From Shewanella psychropiezotolerans (GTDB lineage Bacteria > Pseudomonadota > Gammaproteobacteria > Enterobacterales > Shewanellaceae): DNA of 64,000 bases. The notes beneath the pieces were generated by a model. That model was given only the letters and a program-made list of their open reading frames with translations. It was not told the DNA's origin and searched no databases. Shown here in pieces: positions 7,444-16,293 of this stretch. The stretch is taken from the NCBI RefSeq assembly GCF_007197555.1, contig NZ_CP041614.1, positions 1,232,001 through 1,296,000 of the forward strand, read 5' to 3'. The translations under genes and the position numbers were made by a program. Position 1 is the first letter of the stretch. The number at the start of each line of letters is the position of its first letter.

Positions 7444-9216
7444 ATGAAACGGAGATTTACACGTCGGGATTTTTTGGAAATGTCGGCTAAAGGTGTGGGC
7501 GCAGCAGTTGTGTCATATGGCTTGATGGGCTGTAGTGACAGTAACGGCAGCAGTGATGATGCTGTTAAAGCTGAATTTTTACACGGTGTCGCCAGCGGTG
7601 ATCCTAGCCATGATGCAATCATCTTGTGGACACGTGTGACCCCGGAAGTGGAAGGGGAGCTGACGGTTGCTTGGGAGCTTGCTACGGATACCGATTTCAG
7701 TAATTTAGTCACCAATGGTGAAACCACCACCAGTGCCGAGCGAGATTACACCATTAAGGTCGATGCAACCGGACTGGACGCCGGGACTCAGTATTTCTAC
7801 CGTTTTAAGCAAGGGGAAGCCGTCTCAGAAGTGGGACGGGCGCTCACCTTGCCTCAAGGGGCCATAGATCAAGTTAAATTGGCGGTGCTCTCTTGCGCTA
7901 ACTTTCCGGCAGGACACTTCAATGTGTATGCGCTAGCGGCTCAACAAGAGGGCTTGGATGCGGTTATCCATTTAGGGGACTATATCTATGAATATGCGCG
8001 CGGCGAGTATGCCAGCGAGCATGCTGCCGAACTGGGCCGTGAGGTTTTACCGGCTGGTGAGCTATTCACCTTAGGTGATTATCGTACCCGCTATGCGCAA
8101 TATCGAACCGATCCCAGCCTGACGGGGCTGCATGCCAAGGTGCCCTTTATTACGGTATGGGACGACCATGAAGTCGCTAACGATACCTGGAAGGATGGCG
8201 CCGAGAATCATAACGAGGAAGACGGTGATTTCGATGCGAGAAAGCAGGGAGCCCTGCAAGCCTATTTCGAGTGGTTGCCCATCCGCCCCTGGCGTGAAGG
8301 CAATCATGAGGAGATCTATCGCTCCTTCAGTTTCGGGGATCTGGTCGATCTGCATATGTTAGACACGCGCGTCTTAGCTCGTGATAAGCCACTGGATTAT
8401 GTCGATTATATCGATCCTGTGACCAAAGCCATGGATAGCCAGAAGTTTATGGCGGCAGTGACGGGGACTGAGCGAACCTTGCTGGGCACCGAGCAGCTGC
8501 AATGGTTACAATCTAGCCTGCTGACAGCGACAGGCAAGTGGCAAGTTCTGGGGCAGCAAGTCTTGATGGGTAGCATGATGCTACCGGCAGCGATAGCCAT
8601 GCAGCAGCTTAGCGTGTCTGAGTTTGGTGAGCTGGCGGCCCTGGCGAAAATTGCCGCCCGTTGGGAGGCGAAAGATCCGACGGTGACGACATTTGAATAT
8701 ACCTTTCTTATCGAGAACCAACACAGGCTTACCCCTGAGGCCATGGCTTTGCTGCAGATGCCTGCGGTACCTTATAACTTAGATGCCTGGGATGGCTACG
8801 CCTATGAGCGTGAAGTGGTTCTGGCCACGGCTAAGTCTATAGGCTGTAACTTAGTGGTACTGGCAGGAGATACCCATAATGCCTGGGCAAATGAGCTTAT
8901 GGACAGTCATGGTGACCCTGTGGGCGTGGAATTTGCGACCAGCTCGGTATCTTCTCCCGGACTCGAGTACTACCTGGGGATCCCGGAAGATCAGCAGGTG
9001 CAAACTGAAGCTGGGATCAAGGAGATGGTCGAGGGTCTTAAGTATACCAACTTAAGAGACAGAGGCTTTATGGTGCTCACCTTCACTGCCGAGCAGGTAC
9101 GCAGTGACTGGCATTATGTCGATACCATACTTTCTGCAGATTTCAGCGAAGATATGAGTAAACAGCAAGCGTGTGTTTGTGCGATAGGGACGGCGCAAGT
9201 GGTGAGTGTCAGTTAG
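7444..9216 (+). CDS. phoD: PhoD-type alkaline phosphatase, Tat-exported
   Basis: The start at 7444 is chosen because an AAGGA site lies just upstream and the product then begins MKRRFTRRDFLEM, a twin-arginine signal; the frame is open upstream to 7420. A GLMGC lipobox-like motif follows, so lipidation is possible. The 590-residue product has the PhoD N-terminal domain and a metallophosphatase core with HLGDYIYEYA, VWDDHEVANDTW and AGDTHN motifs that coordinate Ca/Fe in this family. It hydrolyses phosphate mono- and diesters in the periplasm for phosphate scavenging. I could not confidently place a Pho box upstream. A strong terminator follows. Confidence 0.93.
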   Translation: MKRRFTRRDFLEMSAKGVGAAVVSYGLMGCSDSNGSSDDAVKAEFLHGVASGDPSHDAIILWTRVTPEVEGELTVAWELATDTDFSNLVTNGETTTSAERDYTIKVDATGLDAGTQYFYRFKQGEAVSEVGRALTLPQGAIDQVKLAVLSCANFPAGHFNVYALAAQQEGLDAVIHLGDYIYEYARGEYASEHAAELGREVLPAGELFTLGDYRTRYAQYRTDPSLTGLHAKVPFITVWDDHEVANDTWKDGAENHNEEDGDFDARKQGALQAYFEWLPIRPWREGNHEEIYRSFSFGDLVDLHMLDTRVLARDKPLDYVDYIDPVTKAMDSQKFMAAVTGTERTLLGTEQLQWLQSSLLTATGKWQVLGQQVLMGSMMLPAAIAMQQLSVSEFGELAALAKIAARWEAKDPTVTTFEYTFLIENQHRLTPEAMALLQMPAVPYNLDAWDGYAYEREVVLATAKSIGCNLVVLAGDTHNAWANELMDSHGDPVGVEFATSSVSSPGLEYYLGIPEDQQVQTEAGIKEMVEGLKYTNLRDRGFMVLTFTAEQVRSDWHYVDTILSADFSEDMSKQQACVCAIGTAQVVSVS

Positions 9217-9263
9217 AGACTAATTCAAGAGTGTAAAACCTGAGCAGAACTTGGTAGTAAAAA

Positions 9264-9299
9264 ATGAGCCACATCTAATAAGGTGTGGCTCATTTTTTT
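9264..9299 (+). terminator. Rho-independent terminator of phoD
   Basis: A 10-bp perfect stem (ATGAGCCACA with its complement at 9284-9293) is followed by seven T. Confidence 0.92.
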
Positions 9300-9603
9300 G
9301 ATTGTTCTTTTTCGGTAGCACTGTTTCGATAGTATGCTGCTTTCAACCCCCCAGCTTTAATCTCTGAATTAGCCACTTCCTTGAGGCGATAAGCACAATA
9401 AATAGCGATTAGCGTCTAAGTTTTTATTTTAAATGAAGCATCAAATCTCATTTTAGTATAAAGTTTGGCCCCAAAATCTGGTAGGTGCCTACACTTTAAC
9501 CTGTGATTATTTCACCGGTATAAAATAGCGCATATTCCGTCTTTGGAATAAGCGCTCTGCCTACCAAGTTGACCTAAATAAATAACAAGATGGGGATGGT
9601 CGA
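9300..9603. other. Intergenic region, no gene seen
   Basis: About 300 AT-rich bases lie between the phoD terminator and the phosphoribosyltransferase gene. I see no open frame with a ribosome binding site and no strong operator; it presumably carries the promoter of the downstream gene. Confidence 0.5.
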
Positions 9604-10170
9604 ATGTCAGATAAGCACTTTATTACAGCACAGGGATTGCTTGAAGATTCATTTCGCCTGGCGGCGCAGGTTTATGAGAGCGGTTTTCGTCCGCAATTTA
9701 TCGTCGGGATTTGGCGTGGTGGTGCACCTATAGGGATCGCGGTGCAGGAATATTTCGATTTTAAACAGGTTGAAACCGATCATATCGCGGTTCGTACCTC
9801 TTCTTACTATGGTATCGGCACCGACAAGCAGAATAAAAAAATCAAGGTTCATGGACTGCATTATATCGTCGAGAATGCCAACGCCGATGATGGTTTGCTG
9901 ATTGTCGATGATGTGTTCGATTCTGGCCGCAGTATTCACGCACTCAAGGATAAGCTCAGTGAGTTGATGCGTTTGAATATGCCAAAAGATGTGCGTATTG
10001 CCTGCCCTTACTATAAGCCCAAGAATACTTCGGTACCGCTAAAGCCGGATTACTACATTCATGAGTCGGAAGAGTGGTTAGTCTTTCCTCATGAAGTCTC
10101 AGGGTTAACGCCTGAGGAGATCCTCGAAGGCAAAAGCGATCTGGCGAATATTAAAGAGCTTTTCGTTTAA
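9604..10170 (+). CDS. Phosphoribosyltransferase (hypoxanthine type)
   Basis: The 188-residue protein has a type I phosphoribosyltransferase fold. The PRPP-binding motif LLIVDDVFDSGRS is at residues 98-110, and an N-terminal IVGIWRGGAPIG loop is at about 33-44. Closest resemblance is to hypoxanthine/xanthine-guanine phosphoribosyltransferase-like proteins, which make nucleotides from purine bases in salvage. The flexible loop and C-terminal base-recognition part (DYYIHESEEWLVFPHE) differ from canonical Hpt, so substrate specificity is uncertain. It is monocistronic with its own terminator. Confidence 0.8.
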   Translation: MSDKHFITAQGLLEDSFRLAAQVYESGFRPQFIVGIWRGGAPIGIAVQEYFDFKQVETDHIAVRTSSYYGIGTDKQNKKIKVHGLHYIVENANADDGLLIVDDVFDSGRSIHALKDKLSELMRLNMPKDVRIACPYYKPKNTSVPLKPDYYIHESEEWLVFPHEVSGLTPEEILEGKSDLANIKELFV

Positions 10171-10200
10171 GTAAGGCTCAGTATTCAGCTCAATAAATGA

Positions 10201-10234
10201 AACCAGTGCATATCCCTATGCACTGGTTTTTTGT
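10201..10234 (+). terminator. Rho-independent terminator
   Basis: A perfect 12-bp stem (10201-10212 with 10217-10228) has a TCCC loop and is followed by a T-run. Confidence 0.93.
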
Positions 10235-10250
10235 TTTAATGGCTGGGAAG

Positions 10251-10463
10251 CTATAGCTTATCTATCTGTTCACCGAGTTGATATGATTTATCAGTGACTA
10301 TGGTTTCGAGAGTCGCTACGCGATCTTGTAGTTTGACGAGTTCAGACTTAAGCGCATCGACTTCGCTGTTATCGACGCTGGTTTTTCTCTGGTTGTATTC
10401 TTTAAAGGCCTTTACACCGAATACGGCGACTATGGCTACTGTGATGACTTCAAATGGTCCCAT
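10251..10463 (-). CDS. Small membrane-anchored coiled-coil protein
   Basis: This 70-residue protein has one N-terminal hydrophobic helix (about residues 3-19), a basic turn (KEYNQRK), and a heptad-patterned C-terminal half (about 35-65, VDALKSELVKLQDRVATLE). The architecture resembles the phage-shock protein PspB, but the sequence match is not strong enough for that name, and no pspA or pspC lies nearby. It ends 17 bases past the convergent terminator stem. The 260 bases upstream, before the M1-like gene, contain nothing else recognisable. Confidence 0.6.
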   Translation of the reverse strand: MGPFEVITVAIVAVFGVKAFKEYNQRKTSVDNSEVDALKSELVKLQDRVATLETIVTDKSYQLGEQIDKL

Positions 10464-10725
10464 ATTTCTAATTCCCTTTGTGCTTTATCTGCAACTCTGC
10501 TTGAGCTGATTCTAATTGTTGGTATTTGTTGATTGTTAATCATGTCATAAGCATTGTAAGAGCAATCTCTATGCCATGACTAAATATTGATACTCATCAG
10601 TTAGTTAATCTTTTTGTATGCGAGTCCAATATCGAACGTTAGCGCTTCTTACTAAACATTAATGATATAAACCACACTCGTCCAGACCAAGTTAACCCCA
10701 GATCAGGTTAAATTCGCTCACTAGA

Positions 10726-13350
10726 TTAGTTCAGCAAGCGCTCCTTAATGGCGACACATCTCAACTCACTCTGGTGTGTCTGTAATAAGGCTTTTCGAGT
10801 GGTAGCCGAGAGTCCATGTTGGGTATTGATGGTTTTTTCGAGTATGGCTATTCCTCCGTGGGTACATCGAGTCGGGATCAAATATCGGCCATAGAGTTTC
10901 ATAAAACGGTCACTCTTTTGCTCGTCTACTCGGGTTAGCGACTCGAGTCTCTGCTCTGAGCTGGCAGAGCTTAATCTCTGTTGCTCTCTTGGATACAGGT
11001 GAGCCATGGCAATACTGAGCGTCGAAAATGGCAATTGGCTGTCATGTTGAATATGAGTCAACCAATAGCGTTTAATGCCGGCTTCGGGTCTGGATACCCG
11101 GGCCGCAATGGCGGAATTTTTTCCGCGCTGGCTCAGATCTGTACTTAGCTCTTGGTCTATCAGAGAGCGGCTGCCCAAATAGTCATAACGATTGAGTTGG
11201 GTGATGATGCTCCAGCGCATCTGTTGATCGATTTTCAATCCCTTGATACTAGAGTTTCCTGCCAGTAATTTAGCGAGGTGAGTCAAGGCATCCTGGCTGC
11301 GTGAAAACTGAATATATGCATTAAACCAGAGGCGTTGAATATCGGCGTTTTCACCATTGACCATGGTCTTTCTCAGGCTCATCTGCTCTAAGCCTTTCAG
11401 TGCCATCTGAATATAACTGCTGTGATTTGGCAGTATCTGCTCAAGATAGGCTTTACTCTGATTAAGCTTGATCAGCACCTGCTCCAGGATGGCTGAATCC
11501 TGCTCTTTGGGGAGATTAATGAAGACCACGCCTAAGTATTCATTTAATGCTAGTTCACCGTCAGATACGCTCTCCCACAGGCTCTGCCATAACATGGAAC
11601 GCAACTGAGGTTCACTGACCATATTCAGGTGTTGCTTCACCGTCTCGAGTGAGCGCTCATCCAGGTTCACTTTCACGTAGCCTGAATCGAGATAGTTAGG
11701 ATAGACAAGGTCGGGACATCGAGTGCCGTTTAACTGCTTAACTGGTGTCTTCTCCCCCTTGTAGGTTAGCGAAATAGTGCGGACTCTGTGAAGCTCATTT
11801 CTTCCCTTGGTAAACAGTGCCAGTGTTATCTTCTGCTCCCTCAGAGTTGGGCTTTGCTCGCTGGCTGGAAATTGTAGGAGGGAAAACTCACTAATGCGGT
11901 TATTTTTACAGGTAAACTCCGCCCTTAGGGTATTAACACCGGGTGTTAAGAGCCAGTTTTGCTGCCATTGAGTCAGGTCACGTTTGGCGTTGATACTCTG
12001 ACTGGCGAAAAAGTCGGTTGGGCTGGCACTCAGATAGGCAAATTTTTCCAGATAGCTTTTCAGGCCGAGTCTGAAATCTGATTCGCCGATCAATTGCTCG
12101 AGTCCCAGTAAACTCGCCTCTCCCTTAAAGACGCCGACAGAAGGTAGTCCGGATCCATAAACATGATTGGCGAATAGCACATCATCCATATAAGCCCTGG
12201 ATTTTATCGGGTCATAGAACTGCTTCGATTCTTGAGGGCCGTAGCCAAGTTGAGCCAAGGTTTTGTTGGTTATCAGCGAGCGTAAACTCATATTCAGCCA
12301 GCTTTCGTCCCACCAGTTCATGGTAATGAGCGCGCCAAACCATTGGGCGGAGAGGCCGGTCATGCTGGTTACTGCGATGCGTTTTTGCTGCTCTTGCGGG
12401 GAGAGTCCTGCAAAGAGAACGATATTTTCATCTATGCTGGTGACTGCTGCGCTGGCGAGTGAGTCGTTATTGGTCAGAGTCGGGCTAAGCAGCAGATCGA
12501 ACTTGTTGAACGGGTAGGGAGTCTGTAAATACTCCCTCATAAAGTGGAGCCCTTTATCGATATCTTCAAACCAGACTTGTGGGGAGATGTCGTCTGCGAT
12601 AGCTTGCCTGGCAAACAAGCGAATGGGGTAGCTTGATTTAGCACTGTCATCTTGCCAGACGCGATAGGCACCCGCGTGCAGGGAAAACATATGCGGGCTC
12701 AATATTGGGCTAGTGGGAAATTGCCACTGGTTTGACTCGGATGAGTCTATGACACTCTGCTCTTTGACTGAGCTGATGACCACCCAGTCTTTGGGCACTG
12801 TGACATTCAGGCTATAACTGGCCTTAAGATCGGGTTGATCGAACGAGGGAAACATCATGCTGGCGGCATTGGGGGAGAAGTTCGATTCAAGATAGACGTT
12901 AGCATCGGTTGGGTCCACGAAGCGGACTAAGCCCATGCCATTGTTGCCATAATTCTGCGTGTAACTGATCTCCACCGTGTTACTGCCTGGCACCAAGAGA
13001 CTTGGGCTCAAGATAAAGGCCTTACCGTTATAGCTGGGGTAAATTTTGTGACCATTAATGGTAAACGATTTTATGTCGGCCCGGAGCAGGTCTAAGGAGA
13101 GCGGCGTACTGGTATCGGCTAGCTGAAAGTTAACTTGTGTGCTGCCACTGAAGTGCTCTGCTTGAGTTAAATCCAGGGTTATTTGATAGCTGACTTCTGC
13201 GATACGGGCACGACGAGACTGGGCTAAGGCTAGCTTAGCGGCAGAGGAGTTGAGTGAAACACTATCGTGAACCTTAGGTTGGCTGGTGCTGTTACATGAG
13301 ATGAGCAGTAGTGAGACAAGGCAGAGCAGACAGACACGCAGTAGATTCAC
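10726..13350 (-). CDS. M1-peptidase-like lipoprotein lacking the zinc site
   Basis: The 874-residue protein has a lipoprotein signal ending LLISC (Cys19) and an M1 aminopeptidase fold: an N-terminal beta domain (about 45-230), a catalytic-like domain (about 235-460) and a long helical C-terminal region. Where M1 enzymes carry HEXXH this protein has TGLSA at 331-335, followed by the conserved QWFGALITMNWWDESWLN. The third zinc ligand, Glu of the NEGF motif, is Met354. The substrate-binding GAMEN motif is also lost (SAAVTS around 299-305). It is therefore predicted to be catalytically inactive but structurally maintained, perhaps acting in binding or scaffolding at the envelope. It is monocistronic. 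Confidence 0.88.
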   Translation of the reverse strand: MNLLRVCLLCLVSLLLISCNSTSQPKVHDSVSLNSSAAKLALAQSRRARIAEVSYQITLDLTQAEHFSGSTQVNFQLADTSTPLSLDLLRADIKSFTINGHKIYPSYNGKAFILSPSLLVPGSNTVEISYTQNYGNNGMGLVRFVDPTDANVYLESNFSPNAASMMFPSFDQPDLKASYSLNVTVPKDWVVISSVKEQSVIDSSESNQWQFPTSPILSPHMFSLHAGAYRVWQDDSAKSSYPIRLFARQAIADDISPQVWFEDIDKGLHFMREYLQTPYPFNKFDLLLSPTLTNNDSLASAAVTSIDENIVLFAGLSPQEQQKRIAVTSMTGLSAQWFGALITMNWWDESWLNMSLRSLITNKTLAQLGYGPQESKQFYDPIKSRAYMDDVLFANHVYGSGLPSVGVFKGEASLLGLEQLIGESDFRLGLKSYLEKFAYLSASPTDFFASQSINAKRDLTQWQQNWLLTPGVNTLRAEFTCKNNRISEFSLLQFPASEQSPTLREQKITLALFTKGRNELHRVRTISLTYKGEKTPVKQLNGTRCPDLVYPNYLDSGYVKVNLDERSLETVKQHLNMVSEPQLRSMLWQSLWESVSDGELALNEYLGVVFINLPKEQDSAILEQVLIKLNQSKAYLEQILPNHSSYIQMALKGLEQMSLRKTMVNGENADIQRLWFNAYIQFSRSQDALTHLAKLLAGNSSIKGLKIDQQMRWSIITQLNRYDYLGSRSLIDQELSTDLSQRGKNSAIAARVSRPEAGIKRYWLTHIQHDSQLPFSTLSIAMAHLYPREQQRLSSASSEQRLESLTRVDEQKSDRFMKLYGRYLIPTRCTHGGIAILEKTINTQHGLSATTRKALLQTHQSELRCVAIKERLLN

Positions 13351-13475
13351 AGCTTGATTCCCGGCAGTTGAATGGTGAGTAGCAGTTGAGTGGCGAGTGG
13401 CAACACTAACCGATTTCTTAACCGAGTGCGATAGTAATACAAGGGAATGACTTTTTGTTAGAGAGAGAGAGGGTA

Positions 13476-13505
13476 TAAAAAATGCCAGTCATCTAGACTG
13501 GCATT
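13476..13505 (-). terminator. Terminator of the lpoB cluster
   Basis: A 10-bp perfect stem (13481-13490 with 13496-13505) is followed on the minus strand by a T-run. Confidence 0.9.
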
Positions 13506-13539
13506 TTTATCATTCTGCAAGTTAGCAGTTTAGGCTAAA

Positions 13540-14133
13540 TTACATTCCTAGGAATGACTTAGACTTAACCTTGCGGATCTCTTTTTCATCCGACCATTCG
13601 ATGAGGCCAGTTTCGAGATCCATCAGACGCATGGTCATCTTGTAGTAAACATCTTTAGTGCTGCCAGACTGCTTTACTATGCTGGAAAGGTTGCCGTAAA
13701 GCATGTACTGAGCGCCGATCTGACGACCGAAGCTGATGGCGGTAGATGGGTCAACCATACCGGCATTGTTCTGGTAGTCCAGCTGCTTACGCACCGCGTC
13801 GACCTTGGTCATATCGATAAAACGGAACTTACCCGAGCGTAGTAACTTGTTGCTGATCGAGTCTGTTACCGATTCTGTATCGATATGCTCTGAAGTCTTG
13901 TTCTTGATCTTATCGACGAACATGATGGGACGGTCGTTTACTGTCATCGCCACGATAGGTGGGAAAGTCAGCATGCTATCAACCATTTTAGCCGTGATGG
14001 CTTGAAGATCTGAAGAACCGAAGTTTTCATTGACCGTTTCCACCTCAGTGGCGTCTCCATATTCGACTTTTGATTGACAACCAGCCAGTCCGACTGCGAC
14101 TGCTAGCATAAAAATGACTTTAAAATTTTTCAT
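13540..14133 (-). CDS. lpoB: LpoB-type outer membrane lipoprotein
   Basis: Translation from ATG 14133, preceded by GGAAG, gives 197 residues with a lipobox GLAGC (Cys19). The frame is open to an ATG at 14145. The LpoB domain (about 45-197) includes MTVNDRPIMFVDKIKNKTSEHIDT, split in the text here as the MTVNDRP strand and the KNKTSEHID helix, and SFGRQIGAQYMLYG. In enterobacteria LpoB activates the bifunctional peptidoglycan synthase PBP1b from the outer membrane. It follows the COG3014-type lipoprotein by 22 bases, as in many Vibrio and Shewanella genomes, suggesting a shared envelope role. The usual accompanying YcfL-type gene is not present. Confidence 0.88.
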   Translation of the reverse strand: MKNFKVIFMLAVAVGLAGCQSKVEYGDATEVETVNENFGSSDLQAITAKMVDSMLTFPPIVAMTVNDRPIMFVDKIKNKTSEHIDTESVTDSISNKLLRSGKFRFIDMTKVDAVRKQLDYQNNAGMVDPSTAISFGRQIGAQYMLYGNLSSIVKQSGSTKDVYYKMTMRLMDLETGLIEWSDEKEIRKVKSKSFLGM

Positions 14134-14155
14134 AGTGGCTTCCATTAAATGTGTA

Positions 14156-15522
14156 TTAGATGATTATTGAATAAAAACGTGTGTGATTACCAGTGTCTAT
14201 TACCCAAACTAAGGTAGTTCTACCGCTCTTTACTTCTATCTCTTGGCTCGGTGAATTATCAAGCTTGAGTGAGTAACTACCATTTTTGAGGTAAGTTCTG
14301 GCAATTTGTGCCTGTTTGGGCAAGGTAAGCCAGCTGCGTCTGTCGGCTTGCTCCGTCACTACGTTGAATATCTGCATGGCGATGGCGGCAATATCGGTTT
14401 CGTTATGTCTCTTCTTGCTGCTGCTCTCTACGCTTCTGGCCATCTCAGACTTGGCATAAACTCTGGCTGCTTGCCTCATTAAGGCGGCCGGGAGATCTTC
14501 CTTCAGGGCCGTGATTGCCAGTGCGTCTATATTGGCGATGGGAGCCGCGGTTAGGGTCTTTCCTAAGCCGTTTATCTTACCTTTTGAAACAGCACGAGAA
14601 TTTGAAGTATAGGTGGCTAGTGAGGCGGTCTGCCAGTTTCCATGAATAGTGAATGGAACCGTTATACTCTTCTTTTCAGGGACAAAGCCACGTTCGAGCA
14701 GGACGATGACTTGGCCTTCCTCCTTCTTTTGGGTCTTAGATTTTCCCCATCTACGTTCAAACTCCTCCTGTTGAGGCATGGAGAGCTGTGTCGCTAAACG
14801 GACAAGATCTTGTTGCAGATAGGGGTTGTCAGGGGTAATTTGCGCGGCTTTACGGTAATCGATAAACGCATCGTTGGGCTCGCCTAAAATTTCATGTAAC
14901 AGACCTGTGGTGTAGTAACTGTAGGCATTTAAGAAGGAGCTGGTGACTGTGCCCGCGGCCTTGCCTAGTTTATTCACTTCGGCATCTATGGTGCCGTTCG
15001 CCATGGATTGAACAGATTTCTGCGATTTTTGATATCTGGCCTGCTCTGAGCTTTGCAGCTGGTTACTGCGCCTGACTTCTACTAAGGCTCCTTCTCGATC
15101 GCCACTGAACAGGTAGTTTAGCGCCTGATATTGGTGCAACATCACACGCTCATAACCTGGCCCGCGATAGGGGATCACATTGTCGTTAATAAGAAGACTG
15201 CTGGCGGTGGCGCCAATGTCGGTGACACTCAGGGTCGCTTTATCATCAAACTTAAGATAGGCAGACACGGCTTGTTGATAGTAATTTTTACTCGCCTCGA
15301 AATCCCCACTGATCTGAGCGACCCGCCCAGCCTCTTGGGCATAGAGCAGGCCATCTGCGCCGGAGATATTCGATGCCACATCTTGAACCCCTTTCATGGG
15401 GTATTAGTGTTGAGCTGGGCTTTTACCGGGGCAATTTGCGACGGATAATTGATGAAAATGCTGTTAAATGCACAACCAGATAGGCTGAGAGTCAACAGAG
15501 GGATTAATAGCCAATGTTTCAT
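14156..15522 (-). CDS. COG3014-type TPR lipoprotein, frameshifted
   Basis: The ATG at 15522 starts a lipoprotein signal (MKHWLLIPLLTLSLSGC) and runs to LNTNTP before a stop. The remainder (413 codons from 15397) lies in the -1 frame, beginning MKGVQDVASNISGADG. The break is in a run of four G (plus strand 15398-15401). One extra base would give a continuous 455-residue protein reading NTPMKGVQDV. The body contains TPR-like helices, including LLHEILGEPNDAFIDYRKA and TPDNPYLQQDLVRLA. Family members co-occur with lpoB, as here, but their function is not established. The intact N- and C-terminal halves argue for a consensus error over decay. Confidence 0.82.
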
Positions 15523-15542
15523 TGTGCTCTTTATGGTACTTT

Positions 15543-16043
15543 TCATCGTACAGCCTCATTGAGGCTATTACTGGCTTGCATAGCGCTCCTTTCAATCAAG
15601 GTGATACCTTGAAGATGATCATATTCGTGTTGAAAAATCCGGGCAATAAAGCCCGTTAAGGTCTGATGATGCTCTAGGCCATTAAGATCTTGAAAACTAA
15701 CTTCAACCCATTCATGTCTCAAGATAGTGAATCTTTGTTCTGCGATGGACAAACAGCCTTCCTCACCGGATATTTTTTCATCCGAACAAACAATAATTTT
15801 AGGGTTAACTACTATGCTTGGTTCGATAAAAGGGGCGTCTGGATATCGCTCATTGGGTCTGGAAGCCATGATAAACAGTGATAGGCTTTGATTAACCTGA
15901 GGCGCTGCTATGCCCACACCTTTGGCCTGTAGCATAGTGTCGAGCATATCATTGGCAAGTTGCATTAATGCCGGTGAAAACTCTATCACCTTTTGTGCTT
16001 GTCTATTAAGTATGGACTCACCAACTTGAGCTATGGCTAACAT
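15543..16043 (-). CDS. def: Peptide deformylase
   Basis: The 166-residue protein carries all three deformylase motifs: GVGIAAPQ at 42-49, EGCLS at 95-99 (Cys97 metal ligand), and HEYDH at 139-143 (two His ligands and catalytic Glu140). It removes the formyl group from nascent chains, using Fe2+ or a similar metal. It is not next to fmt, the partner of the housekeeping def, and lies instead inside a leftward cluster of lipoprotein genes. It is probably a second, paralogous deformylase. Twenty bases separate its stop from the next start. Confidence 0.92.
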   Translation of the reverse strand: MLAIAQVGESILNRQAQKVIEFSPALMQLANDMLDTMLQAKGVGIAAPQVNQSLSLFIMASRPNERYPDAPFIEPSIVVNPKIIVCSDEKISGEEGCLSIAEQRFTILRHEWVEVSFQDLNGLEHHQTLTGFIARIFQHEYDHLQGITLIERSAMQASNSLNEAVR

Positions 16044-16072
16044 CTTGATCCTTCAATTTTTTGCTGTCATAT

Positions 16073-16285
16073 TTAATAGTGAGGTGGCGGGCTCTCATCT
16101 GACTGACTTACTATGTTACTCGGTTCTGCGGTTTGTAATTTACTGACTAAGAGTCGTATTGCTTGCTGCTGATCAGATAGCAGATCATTTAACTTGATCA
16201 CTTGCTGATTAAGATCTTCTATGGTGGCATCCTGAAATGCCAGTTTCATCTCAAGATCTTCGACTCTCTGTTCTAATTGTTCCAT
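16073..16285 (-). CDS. slyX: SlyX family protein
   Basis: The start at 16285 is preferred (AGAGGT seven bases upstream), giving 70 residues that begin MEQLEQRVEDLEMKLAFQDA. The frame is open to 16315, but that start would overlap the upstream gene. SlyX is a short cytosolic coiled-coil protein of unknown function, and the first 50 residues show the heptad pattern. The C-terminus ends in the typical PPPHY. It sits eight bases past the WD40 lipoprotein stop, so the two are co-transcribed. In many gammaproteobacteria slyX is next to an FKBP gene; fkpA is divergent just beyond here. Confidence 0.92.
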   Translation of the reverse strand: MEQLEQRVEDLEMKLAFQDATIEDLNQQVIKLNDLLSDQQQAIRLLVSKLQTAEPSNIVSQSDESPPPHY

Positions 16286-16293
16286 TTTTACCT

